A model generated the notes under the pieces. That model saw only the letters and a program-made list of their open reading frames with translations, did not search any database and had not been told where the DNA came from. From NCBI GenBank assembly GCA_016801885.1, contig CM028888.1, positions 16,973,170 through 17,037,169 on the forward strand: a stretch of 64,000 nucleotides of DNA, read 5' to 3'. The stretch comes from Toxotes chatareus (Eukaryota; Chordata; Actinopteri; Toxotidae). Both the position numbers and the translations under genes were made by a program. This document shows, one piece after another, positions 24,111 to 36,591 of the stretch (position 1 is its first letter; each line of letters begins with the position of its first letter).

Positions 24111-27100
24111 TAATTGGTATTTTTCTGACATAATGAAATAAGATGATGAAATTGGGAAACACAAATGTAATATTCTTTGGTGTCAAGAGAGATTTGGAGG
24201 GAAGGGATGAGCTTTGGAGAAGCCAGAGAGAGGATCAGTGGTAAAACTTAATTGGGAAGGGCACAGGATTAAAATTTTGATTGGTTTAGGGTTTAGATAG
24301 TGATGTCTTTCTACCGACACTCTCATTGTCTTAAGCTGTGGGGACTAAATATGTTAATATAAAGGAGCTCATAGGGCCAAGAGAAATCTTAAAGAACGAA
24401 CACAATTTTTAGAGTTGGTGGTTTGGAAGCAAAGTGCTAACAGACCCTCTGGATAGGAATCAGTGCCCTGAACAGTAGAAATAAAAAAAAAAAAAAATGG
24501 AGGATACAATATAGAGAAAAAGAGGAAACTGCTGTTTGACAGAAAAGATGTTGATCTGAAGTTAGAGAAGATTTTACCTAAGAAGATTTTGTGAAGAGTG
24601 GCCATATAAATAACTGAAAACAACAGGGGAGTTACACAGGGTTTTAATCACTGAATGGCTGTTTAATTTTACCATGTCCACCCATTTCCCCCTTTAAATA
24701 TCTCATTGACACAAATGCAGCACATATAGTGCTGCATTTTAATAATGTTTTTAATCATTTTTCATGTTTTTTCTTTTCCCAGTGTAAAAGGTCCAAGTTA
24801 AAGCTGAACCATTCAGATTTCAAGCTTCATCTGTTTCTCTCTGAGTGATTAAGCTCTATGAAACTCAGTTTCTTTTAGTTGATCCTCCAAACCCAACATT
24901 AATGCTCCCTTGGAGGCCGAAGTACATTTGCAGCCTAAATAATTTCTAGCAACTGCAACAACAGCTGCATTTAGAAAAGAACTGTTGTGAATCAGAGTGA
25001 CTACATTGTACCTTGGAGGCAGGCCAGGAGGGTGCAGGGTAAGTGAGAAGCAGGGAAGACGCTAGGAAGTAGATAAATGATTATAACCCTGTGTTTTTTA
25101 CTGTAGAAAGGTTCATCTTTGTTCACGCTACAGTGAGGGCTTAACTGTGGTCCAGTATAGAAGATTACAGTCAACGGTCTCCTTAATGTTTGTTTGCTTC
25201 ACTTATATATACACACTGAATAAACAACATACTGTATAAAATATAGCCTTCATAATCACTTATTATGTAAAACAATCTGCGAACTGCCTGCAAAATTGAA
25301 ACACTACAGAAATTACTGTAGTTATCCTTATACTACGTGTTTTTGAGAGTCATTGTCACCCACCATAACTATGGATTCACATCAGCACACATGAAAAAAT
25401 GGTGACAGTGACTGTAATTCTCCCAGAAATGTGGCTTCAACTTGAAAACTGACACGTCTGACCCCAGCAGGATATTTTAGGTGGCATATATTTGCACCGT
25501 GTGACTCCGCACCTCTGAAACAAGAACATCACTCCCTCTTTAGTGAAGTTCCTCTTGTGAGAGACAGTCAGTGCAGCACTGGTGGAGAGTACACTGCTTT
25601 TAACAGGAGGAGCTGATGTTATTAGCCATGATGGGAGGCAGCCCTTACGACAACTATGATATGTAATTTATCTTAATCAGGCCTCTGTTATTGTGCAGCA
25701 GGTAAAAAAAAAATCTTTTTTGCTCAAACCCTAATGATCTAACACTGTTAACTTGAGCCAGAATCTGTGCTTGAAACTTAAAGTAGAGCCTCACCCTCTC
25801 TGTGCCAAAAGCAAGAGAAATCAAATTTTACATAAATATCTGGAATTGGGCCCCAAAGTTTGTCAGATCACATCTGGTCATGCTCTGTAATGTTGCTGAG
25901 CAGACGCTTTGGCAGCTTTGCAAATTGCGATATCTGCGTATGTTTGGGGTACAGGTTCAAAGCTCTCGAATAGGCAACTGCAGCTATACATATATTTTTT
26001 ATCTAAATAATGTCCCAAGGGAAAGTTTCCAATTCAGTCTCCAAGAGCTGTGGTGCTAAACAAAACTGAATTAAAGGCAAGCACAATTTAAAGGCAATAC
26101 AAATTTAAAGGAAGTACTTGAAAAGGAGTAAAGTCAATGGACCGGCTTCCCACAATGCAGATGGGAAAGAGAAAGAGGTCACAGAAACACACTCGTTTAG
26201 AGTGTTGCAAAGTATGCAACTGAAATAAATATCTTTTTTTTCCCCCCCAAAGGAAGGTTTTTTTTTTTTTTTTTGTTATCAGTTTACAGCCTAGTCTGAC
26301 ATGGCTTATGGCTGATATTTGCAGTTTACAATACATTTTCTACTTGTTTTAGCTTGCAAGCAGCTGCTTTAGGTTTTGTGAAACCAATCAATATTTACTG
26401 TTTTTAAGCCCAGAGCAGAAGTTGCACAGTCACCACACCTTAATAGCTGTCTGTGGGCCAGTATACACTTTGTCAGTGTACTCATGTCAGCAAAGAAAGG
26501 TAAACTCAACTGAACAAGATTTACGTCGAGTACCCACTTAGGCGTTCCGATACTTCTTGAAGTGTATGCTCACTGCAGACTGTCGGTTGGCTTCTTTCAT
26601 GTATCTCCTTTTCTCTATTTCCTATAATATACAGTAAAATACGCATCTCCCAAACTGTCTCTGTGAGTTAATAACACCAGAAGGGAAAGACAGACAGAGA
26701 AGAAGATGGGCTGATGTGGGAAGTAAGGAATCAGACACGAGAGAAATTAATCCTCAATATCCACTCCCTGCTGGGTACCTTATTGCCTCTCAAACTTCCC
26801 ATCTCCAGAGTTAATATCTCTATTGCTGCAGCATCTGGCCGAGAAGCATGCATATACTTTCATTTGTTTGAACTGGAACATAATTGGATTGGGAAGAGGG
26901 ATGAAAAAGCCTTCAACCCTACTTAAAACTTTTTTTTTTTTTTTTCCCCCTGGCCATCCTCTAATATGTGCATGAGATTGTGCGACTCTGTGTTTCATTG
27001 TGCGTGTACATGAACATGTACGTGTTGCTATTAATAGCTTCTCTCATGGTCTCGCTTGTCTTGATTTGTTACCCTCCATCTGAGATGTCCCGATTGGCAA

Positions 27101-29070
27101 TACGTTCCGAGAGCTGGACGATTTTGGAAGTGTGTCTGCATCTCATTCATGCACCCAAAGTAATACTTTTCATGCAACTGGAAGGGGAGCTCTTGTGCTC
27201 CTCCATCTTATCAAGGAACTGAAAAATCATGCTTAATTAGATTCATAGTGACCTTTTTCATCTCTGGCTACAAGCGCCCAGTCACTGCCGAGGCAGGATG
27301 TGTTCTCAACATTGATCTTTCTGCAGACCCGGGGATTGAGAAGAGCCCGGCGCAGCGAAACGAGGCAGAAAAACAACATATCAAAAATCATCAGATGAAG
27401 AGATTACTCTGTTTGAGTGAGCTGCTCTGTGTGTTGAGGCCTTTAGGAGTTAGCGTGTTTTTGTGAGAAGAGCTCTGTAATCCACCTACTGCATCTCAAT
27501 CATAGTGCAAACAAACTCACACACAAGTATCAAGACTTGCCCTCTGTCTCATCGCCCATTTGCCAAACATGCACATGTAATCCTACTGCATTTCTCTTTC
27601 CTAGATCCTACCTCCAGTTGCGTCTCCCTTTGCATCCTGCTACCCTGCTCTCTCCCTTCTGCAACAGCAGTCTGCAACTGAGCAATGATCTTCCTGCAGG
27701 CTTCAAACAAAAGATGACTTATAACTCCCATCCAGAAAAAAAAAAAAAGATTCCCTGCTGATAAAGCCAGAACATACTGATCTGCCACTTCCAGGCAAAG
27801 GGGAATGTGAGGCTGTTCACATTTTGTCAAGGTAAATACATATACTTTCAGTATCACATTATAAATACCATATATATCACTAAAAAGAGAGCGATTAAGA
27901 CAGCCAACCAAACTGACCTGACTATAAAAACAGAGGAAATTCTCATTTTGAAATCTTGAAGAATACAAGCAAATCTGTGTTTGTCACAGTCTCTCTGCAG
28001 CTTTGCTAATACTGTGAGGGAATACACTAGACACAGTTGATACAGATATGGTATGATATTGATGACAGATTTGATTAGTCCACTGATGAAATTTTGGTGG
28101 AGTGCTCCACAATGGGTTTTAGACAGAGCCCCAAAGCAGAATATCTAGTATGAATACTCTATTGCCATATCCTTTCAGAGCTCATTTGAGTCATATCTGA
28201 CATATTTATGGCTCATCATGTCATATCGTAGCCATCAGAGTACAAGCACCATGAACCATTTAAATACTGTGGGCCATGCTGTCATCTCCTGTTAGTAACA
28301 TATGTCTGATAGATGCATAAGAAGAGGCACTCAACTTGATACTTTCATAGTGCTGCAGAGAAGCTTGAGCCCAGAGTTGGTGAATTTACTGGCAGGAATG
28401 ATTTTGCGAGGAGGTCCTATTTATTTGAATAAAAAATTGACTGCTTTATATTGAATGGAATGCATGAGGGACGGAGATACTGGAAGCATAGGAAAATACA
28501 ACAAACAGGAGCCTTATCTGGCTACAGAATGGTACAATGTCTTTTTAAAGAAGTTAAAAGTTGCACCCAAGAAATCTATAATGATCCTTTGTGTGCACCT
28601 TAACAGAGTTGCCTGGCAACAGAACTAGAGCTCTGCAGTGAATTAAAGTGTCAAATGAAATACATTTGTAATCCAAAGGCAACATGGATTAAATTTTAGA
28701 CAGTAGGAGTGCCTCTTGGACAAGATTTCAATGGCTAAGGTGGGCGAAGTGAATTGGAAAAAAGGCAAATAATTTTCTGTGCCTTAATAACTTTCAGAAC
28801 ACGGACTTGTACCTGAATATGGATGCTCGAATGAGCACAAAATAAGCACGACTAATTAACTGTGTAGTTTTAAAATGGGTTGTCTAAACGGAGGCAGTTA
28901 TTCATCTGCCTCCAGCTGGAATCTATGAAATATCACGAGGGTGGACGAGAAGCTGATAAATCATGATAGCATATAGATCAGTGTCATACCTTTTTCCTCT
29001 GAAATATTGATTAACTCGTACGCAGAGCTGCTGTTTGAAAACACATTTCCTGTTTCTGGACTCTAACAGC
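24111..29070. other. Intronic stretch, short homopolymers only
   Basis: Contains an A tract at about 24482-24496, T/C runs at 26229-26274, T15 at about 26931-26945 and A12 at about 27737-27748. Open frames such as 27549-27968 minus carry no recognisable motif. The 28840-28990 part looks unique and is rich in TAATTA-type motifs. Confidence 0.5.
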
Positions 29071-29101
29071 TACACACACACACACACAAAAAAAAAAAAA
29101 T
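29071..29101. repeat. (CA)n-A(n) microsatellite
   Basis: About nine CA units followed by 13 or so A. Confidence 0.9.
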
Positions 29102-29220
29102 CATATCAGAAATGGGTTCATGGAAAACGCTGCTTCTAATGTGCTTTATGTATGAACAAGACAAGGAATCTAAGAAGAATTCTTGCTACTCCCCTTGATT
29201 CCTCTCCTCTCTGTCTCAAA

Positions 29221-29246
29221 CACACACACACACACACACTCACACA
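29221..29246. repeat. (CA)n microsatellite
   Basis: About 12 CA units with one CT interruption. Confidence 0.9.
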
Positions 29247-29393
29247 AATAAACTCTTTTATAAGCAGGCTGCTTATTTTCTGCTAAACAATGTTAAGCAT
29301 TTACACAAAGGGACCCAAATGAGCCTCTGATTGAAGATAGAATCAGTGCCCAAGCAACCCATCACAGCTCCTCTCAATCCCACATATGCATGA

Positions 29394-29497
29394 TTAATAC
29401 ATCAAACAACATCAATTCTCCTTCCTCTTCCACTTGTCAATGAGAACACACACGCAAATACACCCACACACACAGTATACAGGCAAACTCATGCATC

Positions 29498-29581
<84 letters not shown>

Positions 29582-29682
29582 GTATACACCCACATACACA
29601 GACACAATGTACCCAAATCCTTACAGGACTGCTCATGAACACACAGACGCTGCCCCCTCCATCATGGTTAATACATCAAACA
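29394..29682. repeat. Pair of short direct repeats flanking the CA-rich block
   Basis: TTAATACATCAAACA occurs at 29394-29408 and again at 29668-29682, 274 bases apart, with partial similarity on both sides (CATG-TTAATACATCAAACA-CAT). This suggests an old local duplication that includes CA repeats. Confidence 0.5.
29502..29579. repeat. Perfect (CA)39 microsatellite
   Basis: A 78-base uninterrupted CA run, the longest perfect dinucleotide tract in the window. Imperfect CA units flank it on both sides (29448-29475, 29587-29605). Confidence 0.97.
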
Positions 29683-30129
29683 GCATTAGCTTCCTGGATT
29701 CCTGAAGCTTAGACAGACACGGTTCTGACAGCCCATGATTCCTCACTGGCTGCCTCCCCCTCCAGCTTCCCCACTTTCTTTATTCCCTATGAAGTCTGTT
29801 TGGGTGGTTACAGAACATGCTGCCAAAATAGATTCACTTACGTATTACCTTTGCTTTTTGTAAGCTTGTATAATGTCATGTTAGAAAGCCATCTCTACAA
29901 TGAGATGACACTGCTGGAGCTGGAGACGCAACAATAATAACCGCAAGCCCTGATCAACAAACTCTTTATTTTATAAGATTTCCATATTCTTCTGACATCA
30001 GCAGATATTTATAACCACGAATATCCAGGAGTCGCTTTCATGGAAATAAAATGAAGTCCCCAGTCAGCATCAAATATACAGGCTATGAAATGAATTAAAA
30101 TGTCAAATCTAACCTTTACAATTCAAATA

Positions 30130-30152
30130 TGTTTTTTTTTTTTTTTCTTTTT
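30130..30152. repeat. Interrupted T tract
   Basis: T16-C-T6 followed by GTGGGGGGTGG. Confidence 0.8.
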
Positions 30153-33042
30153 TTGTGGGGGGTGGTTTCATCAATGAGAATGAAGAGAGCAGGTGGCTTA
30201 TTGGATCTTGGATCATGATCTAATAAAATGGACATTCATTAGTTTATCTTTAGCATAAAGTGCTTTGTAATTACCATGAGAGGCTTGTAACCTTACAATG
30301 CAATCCTGCATATGATCTGCATTTGATTTTAAGCTGCTTTCAGCAGGATATTGATTTGAACTTGATTTTTAGAGATCCGAGCTGCAGTCTTTCCATTAAT
30401 TAGTAAACAAGAGTCTCAGACTGTCCTGTAATGAAACTCAACCACAAAGGAAGTATTAGTCGTCGTATATCTCCACTAATACTATCGACAAGCTGTCAGT
30501 TTTTGTGATGCTTTCAACTTCAAGTGAATAAACATGCTGTTGCCTCCAGTCTCCATCTGTTTTCATTGTGTATTATCACAAGCACTACAGCAGTTCTAAA
30601 AAATGTATTAAAAAAAAAAAAGAAGATATGCAATTTAAAGCCCAGTATTTACCTTATTCCAATACAAACTACGCCATGCTGTTATATGCAACCTGATGTG
30701 GTATCTTTGGTTATCTAATCTTATTTTTGAGTGAACAAGTGATTTACGAATGAGCTTCTTAGGCAGCAAAGACAGATGCGGCTCCCTTCATACTTTCATT
30801 GGCTTAAAGTAGTAACATTAAGTCACTTAGCAGATTGTTTCATGAGTTTGAACGGTATCCAACGAATATATCCCCTCAGTAAATACAAAAAACAAACTGA
30901 AAAGAGGTTGTGGATATTATGGATAGCCTACTGGGCTGCTGATAGTGTAGCTTAAGTGCAGGGATACTCACATGTGATCTGCTATACTGCAAATCCTCAA
31001 AAAGAGGATAAAGAGGCTTTAAAATCACATTTACAGCACAAGAGCAGTATCCCACTGATAAATACAGATCATGGTATTTGACCCTGTCCATCAGCACATG
31101 GAAAGTCTCATGGTTTTTTCACTATAGAGTCACAAGCCAACCTTTGTCACTAACAGATAGAGGGCTACACTTCAATAACTTTAAATAATAGCACCCATTT
31201 GTGAGACCTAGGGAGCAACCAGGGGCAAGTCAACTATGACTTCTGAATTTTCTAGAATTCTGCTCAGTTATTTGACCTTTTATTTGATCTATTAAATGAA
31301 AACCTGTTCTTGATTTAAACTCTCAGTCTTGTGTTTGGAAAAAAAAAAAAAAAAAAACAGCCAGAATGCAGAGCCTGTTGTGAAATATGTTGTATGTCAC
31401 ACAGATCGATGGGCTTTATAAAAGCCAGCATGCCATATTTGTTCCCTCATAACATTCAACAACAACCTTAAATGCCAATACTGATCACCATCTGCTAGAC
31501 ATTTTTAGTAGTACCTGAAAGGAATTAACTTCACAAGATTACAGGAATCCAATGGCAGCAGGAGCATGGATCTTGCTCCTCTAGCCATGGGCATAATGTG
31601 GTTGCTAAAACCAATAACCCACCAAATGTTTCTGAGACATTCCTGAGGTAATATGAAACCTGTGACCTTTATTCAGCCAATGTGTCACAATGGCCTTTGT
31701 AGTTAATAATACAAACAAGAGAACAACTGTGTAGATTAGCTGTGTCTTTACAGAGGAAAAACCCTGCTGTTTAATGATATCTGTCTGAAGATAATAGTTT
31801 GTATTTATTGATATTTACCCCTGCAGAGGGTTTTCTGTTTATTAATTCATTCTGCTTTCTTGGAGAGATTCTCAAGTTTGTAATGAAATGTATTTAATGG
31901 ATATGGAAGAGATTTTTAAAGGTGAGCTTGTGTTTTATCAGCACTGAAGTGAACCCACATTGTCCCCACAATCTAATGCAGAGAAAGACTGTGGATAAGC
32001 TCCTCACTGTCTGTCTACATGATCATCACGCACATGAACTGATCTGATTTTCACAAAACAGCAGGAAATAATTCATTCCATAACTTTAAGCCTTTTCAAA
32101 ATAAAGTTAACTGGCCTGAATACAGACATACTTTCAAGGTCTTTCTACATAACATGCTGTGGTGTAAGGACACGGCTCCCTACTGTTCATATCATAGAGG
32201 CTGACATTAGCTTGTCAGATGGGAATTAAATAATTAAACTGGATGGAAAAAACATCATACATGAGTTGACATCTCATGTTTATTTTCTTTCTTTACACAG
32301 CTCAAAAATTCACTGAACAGGGTAATGTCACATACTGTAGTATTTATAGACTACAGTTTGCAACTCTTGTCCCTGGATGGACTTTTATAAAAACAAAACA
32401 AAAAAAATATTATATATATATAAATATAAATATAAATATGAATAAATAAAAAATACACGGTGCATGATGAAAATTCTAAGAAGAGTGGCATAATTACGCT
32501 TTAGAAATGGTTCTAAATGGCCCCTGGTATGAGCCTTTTTGAGCTCCGTAGTGAGTTCCACATATTGATCCACTGAATAGAGAAAATTCCCAGAGTAACT
32601 GAGCCAGAAAACCCTGAGAGGTTTCACCATGTCACTGAGCACAAGCAGCAGTTATAAAAACATTTATAGGTACAGTAAGTTTAGCATCGCAGAGTCAATG
32701 AAAGCTGTCGCGCTTAATGTCTGAACAGTGTATGAATAATGAGGTCTTATTGACTTGACATCCAAAATTTTTATAGCTACTGAGGAGTCTTGATTATTGT
32801 AAAAGGTGCTTAAAACAAAGAGCTTTCACACCAACTTAAATGCTAAAAAACACACATTAAAAAACCACTCAATTCATCAAATTACTGTGCATAAACCTGA
32901 GTGTTAATGTATGTTTGTATTTGCAGTCTTGCTTACCTTTAATGAACTTCTCTGAATTAACAGAGTAGACCAAGACATTTTACTTTAGAAACCTGTTCTG
33001 CAGATTGTCCCTGGGTGAAAAATCTTTTTTTGTATCATGTTG
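30153..33042. other. Intronic stretch with A tracts and an AT-rich microsatellite
   Basis: Contains A runs at about 30609-30620 and 31339-31357, and an A/T-rich TATA/TAAATA tract at 32394-32456. The 30185-30425 part is unique, AT-rich DNA with ATTAATTAG-like motifs. No gene is recognised. Confidence 0.5.
32394..32456. repeat. AT-rich imperfect repeat (TATA, TAAATA units)
   Basis: A run of A, then TATATATATA, then TAAATA-type units repeated about four times. Confidence 0.85.
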
Positions 33043-33050
33043 CTATAGAC

Positions 33051-33256
33051 CAGTCCTTCTCAAATAGTGGGGCGATGCGGGGTGGGGGGGGGGGTGTATA
33101 TGACCCCAGCATCGCACCGGAGACGGAAATAATGAGACAAACAAAAGTCACCCGAAAGCTAAGACGAGGAAATATGACAAAGCGTATGTAGTGCTTGGCG
33201 CGAAATGTTTTCTTCTTCCTAGGGGGGGCGTAACAGAAAATAATTGAGAAGCACTG
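33051..33256. mobile_element. Complete non-autonomous hAT element (206 bp) with 8-bp target-site duplication
   Basis: CTATAGAC at 33043-33050 is repeated exactly at 33257-33264. Between them the ends are imperfect inverted repeats: CAGTCCTTCTCAA… at the left and …TTGAGAAGCACTG at the right. An 8-bp duplication and CAGTG/TTCTCAA-type ends are classic for hAT (Charlie/ZBED-type) elements. Inside, the plus strand reads RKYDKAYVVLGAK (about 33163-33202), which resembles the RKYDEAYLALGFT-like N-terminus of hAT transposases. The copy therefore appears to be an internal-deletion derivative of an autonomous element. A G-rich run occupies 33078-33094. Confidence 0.85.
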
Positions 33257-33264
33257 CTATAGAC

Positions 33265-36144
33265 TGTGAAAGTTGCAACAACGGCGTGCAACATGATACT
33301 TCTGCTAATTATAGAAATCTTCAGCTACAGTCTGAAAAGCTAAAGTCTTTCTTATTTTAAATCTGAACTGATTCACTGCCATTGGAATTCAAAGACTGTG
33401 GATCATCAGAAAGGCCTGGGTTGATAACCGTGTTATTTGATGGAGATAATGAACAACCACTCTAGGAATTCAGCTGTTTTCTTCCGTCAGACATTAGAGG
33501 CATATGGGGAAAAAATAGCTCTATTTCCCTGGTGGCATTTTAGTGACATTTTGATGTGAAGCATCTCTGGTGAGCTGGGCAGAAATCTAGTGTATATGTT
33601 CAAATAAAAAAATCTCCTGTGCCTGATAACCACCTTGTATCATCTATCTCGGATCGATCGATCCAGATGACCACCCTGAATCGATATGAGGAAATTAAAT
33701 GTGTGTTCTTTATCAAATCTTCATAACGTTTCCCTCATAACTAAAGCGTGTTTTCACATTGTGATGGTGGCTGCTCCTGGGCTGATGGAAGCAGTGGCAG
33801 GGAGGTTAAGTTTTAGAGTAAATGCAGTCATGGCAGGTTTTCACCAGTGTTGGAAGTGGTATGTCATGCTTTTCCCCTTTCCAAAACTGAATGAGAAGAG
33901 ACCTGGATGACTCATTGGCACTACAGTAGTAGGTTCCTGCTTTATTTATGAGAGCTGGTGGTTTTCTGCTGCGTGTCTCCTAGGCCCAGTGATTCATGAA
34001 TGGACTAGACAGACGGAGCCTGCAATTGTGGAGGTGCATTGGGAGCAGTGGATATTGAGGATTAATTTCTTTCGTGTCAGACTGTTATTCCCAACCCCCA
34101 TCAAATCCATCTCTCTCTTGCTCTCTATCTACAATGACTTTCCCATTTCTTAGTTTAATAGTGTGGAGCACAATTATTTGTCCACCGCCTGACAAATGGT
34201 CTGAATATTACGACAGAGCAACCCTCTGATATACTGTGGTATATATTATGTTGTTGGTGGTGGTAATGATTTAGACACCGCCAGTCAAAATCTGGCTTGT
34301 TTTTTTAAGCATATACAGGATTTCATTACTTGCATAGAGGAGCCGGGCTGAAAGAACAGTGGGCCTATTATCCTGCACAGTGATGCAATCGAAGGTTCAA
34401 GGTGTGAATGAAACAGTATATCTGGTTGTGCTAATGCAGCAAAGCTTGATCATGTCCTGGCTATGGCAGGATCTGGGCATTTTCTTGCACAGTGATTGAA
34501 CTGTTTTGTCCCGGTGATCAAATGGGGAAAGCCCACTGGTTTGATCGGCTTAAATGACGAAAATCATGCCATATCCTGTCACAGTTGGAACTGTTAGACA
34601 GTTAACTTGAAATGTAGCCCGTGTCTCCAGTCTCAGTGACACAGTAGGTGTCCAGAGGAATCTTTGAAATAGACGAATATGTCCTGGTTTCAACAGTATG
34701 TGTCCCTAGATATGCAGTTTTTGGCAGATTGTTAAATATTCTTCTCTAAGTAATGTTCCTTCTGCATCCTGACCCACAAAAATCAAAACCATAAAACAAA
34801 CAGCTATAGCCCCATGTGGGGTTATTTCTGCAGCTGTTGATGGTTGTTTAGCTGCTGACATGCCAGTCAATCACAACAGAAATAGTTTGAACCGTCCTCA
34901 CGACATTGATTCTGAAGCAACTCCTGCTGTCTGACAGGAGAGATTGCTGACATTTTGCATTTCACCTCACCAAAGACAAATTGTTCTACAAAGACCTCTA
35001 GCTAGAATCTTTTTTATCACTGGCTCATTCTACGGCAACTCATGATATTCAGAAACAAAAACGACAAGAGTTCTGTTCGTATATCTCTGTTGCAAATAAA
35101 AGAAATTTCAACCTATTTTGAAAGTACAGTGGGTTTGAGCAGCAGTACAACATTGTGGTTACACTGTCCTGCATTTTGCTTTAGGTATACAGATATCTAC
35201 TGAACAGTATGTTAGGCTGGACTCTACCGACGACATCTACCAGTGTAAAAGACTTCTAAAAGGCCAAAAATGTATTTGCTTTAACTACTGTATAAAAGAA
35301 GCAGGTGCTGCAGACATCAAAAGACTGATGGCACTATTTTCTACTGGCCCACTCAGTGTTGTTATTAGATAGCTTCCCGGCTGATCAATGTGTAAATTTA
35401 ATTTATAAAGAACAAGATGTATTGAACTTAGCAATTACTAAGGGCTGTACAGGATAACTGCAGAGAAGCTCTATGTGCACCCACAAAAAGCCATTTTGTG
35501 CCACAGTGTAGCTTTGATCTGCGGGAAAGCAGATGCAGATCTGTGCACAGCCTTTACATTCTAATCCTATTTTGTAGTGTAATCTGTTCTCTCATAGTTC
35601 CCTCGTAGTTCAGCAGTCATTGTCAAATCTTGTTATTTTGACTCAAGAGCATGACATCGGTCTATCTAAGATACCAGCAGATCAAGGTGGTCCATCTCAG
35701 CTTCACATTATTATTTAAAAAAAAAAGTTTCTTGAAATAAAATTTACAATGCTAGGTTTTGAAACTCAGTTATGAAAGAGTATTCAAGCTTTTTGATACA
35801 CCTCTCTGGCGCCGTTAATATAACAAGATAAGCTTCTGGCTTAGAGGAAGCTGGAGCCAACAACCCTTCAAAACAACACTTAAGGATGCGCCTCCTTTCT
35901 TATGTTATCAGGGTGAAAATGGAATATAAAAAGGCCTATTGCCTGTCACCATTTCACACCATTTTGCTGGGGTGCTAGTCGCTCACATGACATAAATACA
36001 TTTTTCAGCAACAACAGCACTGTGACTTGACCACTCGACCTTGTGATTATTTCTTCATCACACAGAAAGATTTGATGGGACAGGTTTAATTTTCACTGTG
36101 AAAGCATAGGAAAAATAGGCTGTGCCTGGACTACATTCGAATAA
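33265..36144. other. Intronic stretch, nothing recognised
   Basis: Unique AT-rich DNA. A perfect 14-base palindrome GGATCGATCGATCC is at 33651-33664. Otherwise no repeats, RNA genes or coding frames are supported. Confidence 0.55.
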
Positions 36145-36167
36145 AAAAAAAAAAAAAAAAAAAAAAT
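36145..36167. repeat. A homopolymer (about 23)
   Basis: Uninterrupted A run. A retroposon tail is possible but no body is recognised upstream. Confidence 0.85.
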
Positions 36168-36568
36168 AGACTTGCAATATTTCTCACAGACAAAGAGACT
36201 ATAAGAAAGAACTCTGAAATATCACAGCCAAACTTTTACTTCTTTCTTTAGCTGTGATTATTATGACTGGTGGTTGGTAGCAGCAGATAATGGCTACGTC
36301 AGACTGCCACAGGAATACCATATATGTTATTACTTGATACCACAGTGACATTTATTTTTGCTGTTTTTACTGTATAGAAGTGTCTAGCCCTGAACACATT
36401 TGTAAAGTCGTAAGTATAAACGTCCGTCTAACTGGGGTCAAGTCAAAGTTTTGCCTGTTATAAGTGCATTTTACACTGTTGTGGATTCCAAAACACAGCC
36501 TCATATTTAAACTGACACGCAACTACTGTAGCTCTGCTAAAATGAACATCAGATAAGCAAAGAATCTT

Positions 36569-36591
36569 AAAAAAAAAAAAAAAAAAAAAAA
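36569..36591. repeat. A homopolymer (about 23)
   Basis: Uninterrupted A run about 400 bases after the previous one. Confidence 0.85.

Noticed and set aside
27549..27968. 139-codon minus-strand open frame considered as an alternative pcdh1 exon
   Set aside because: It spans a poly-T tract giving FFFF residues and resembles no protocadherin tail segment.
29412..29712. Plus and minus open frames across 29.4-29.7 kb
   Set aside because: Again a product of the (CA)39 repeat.
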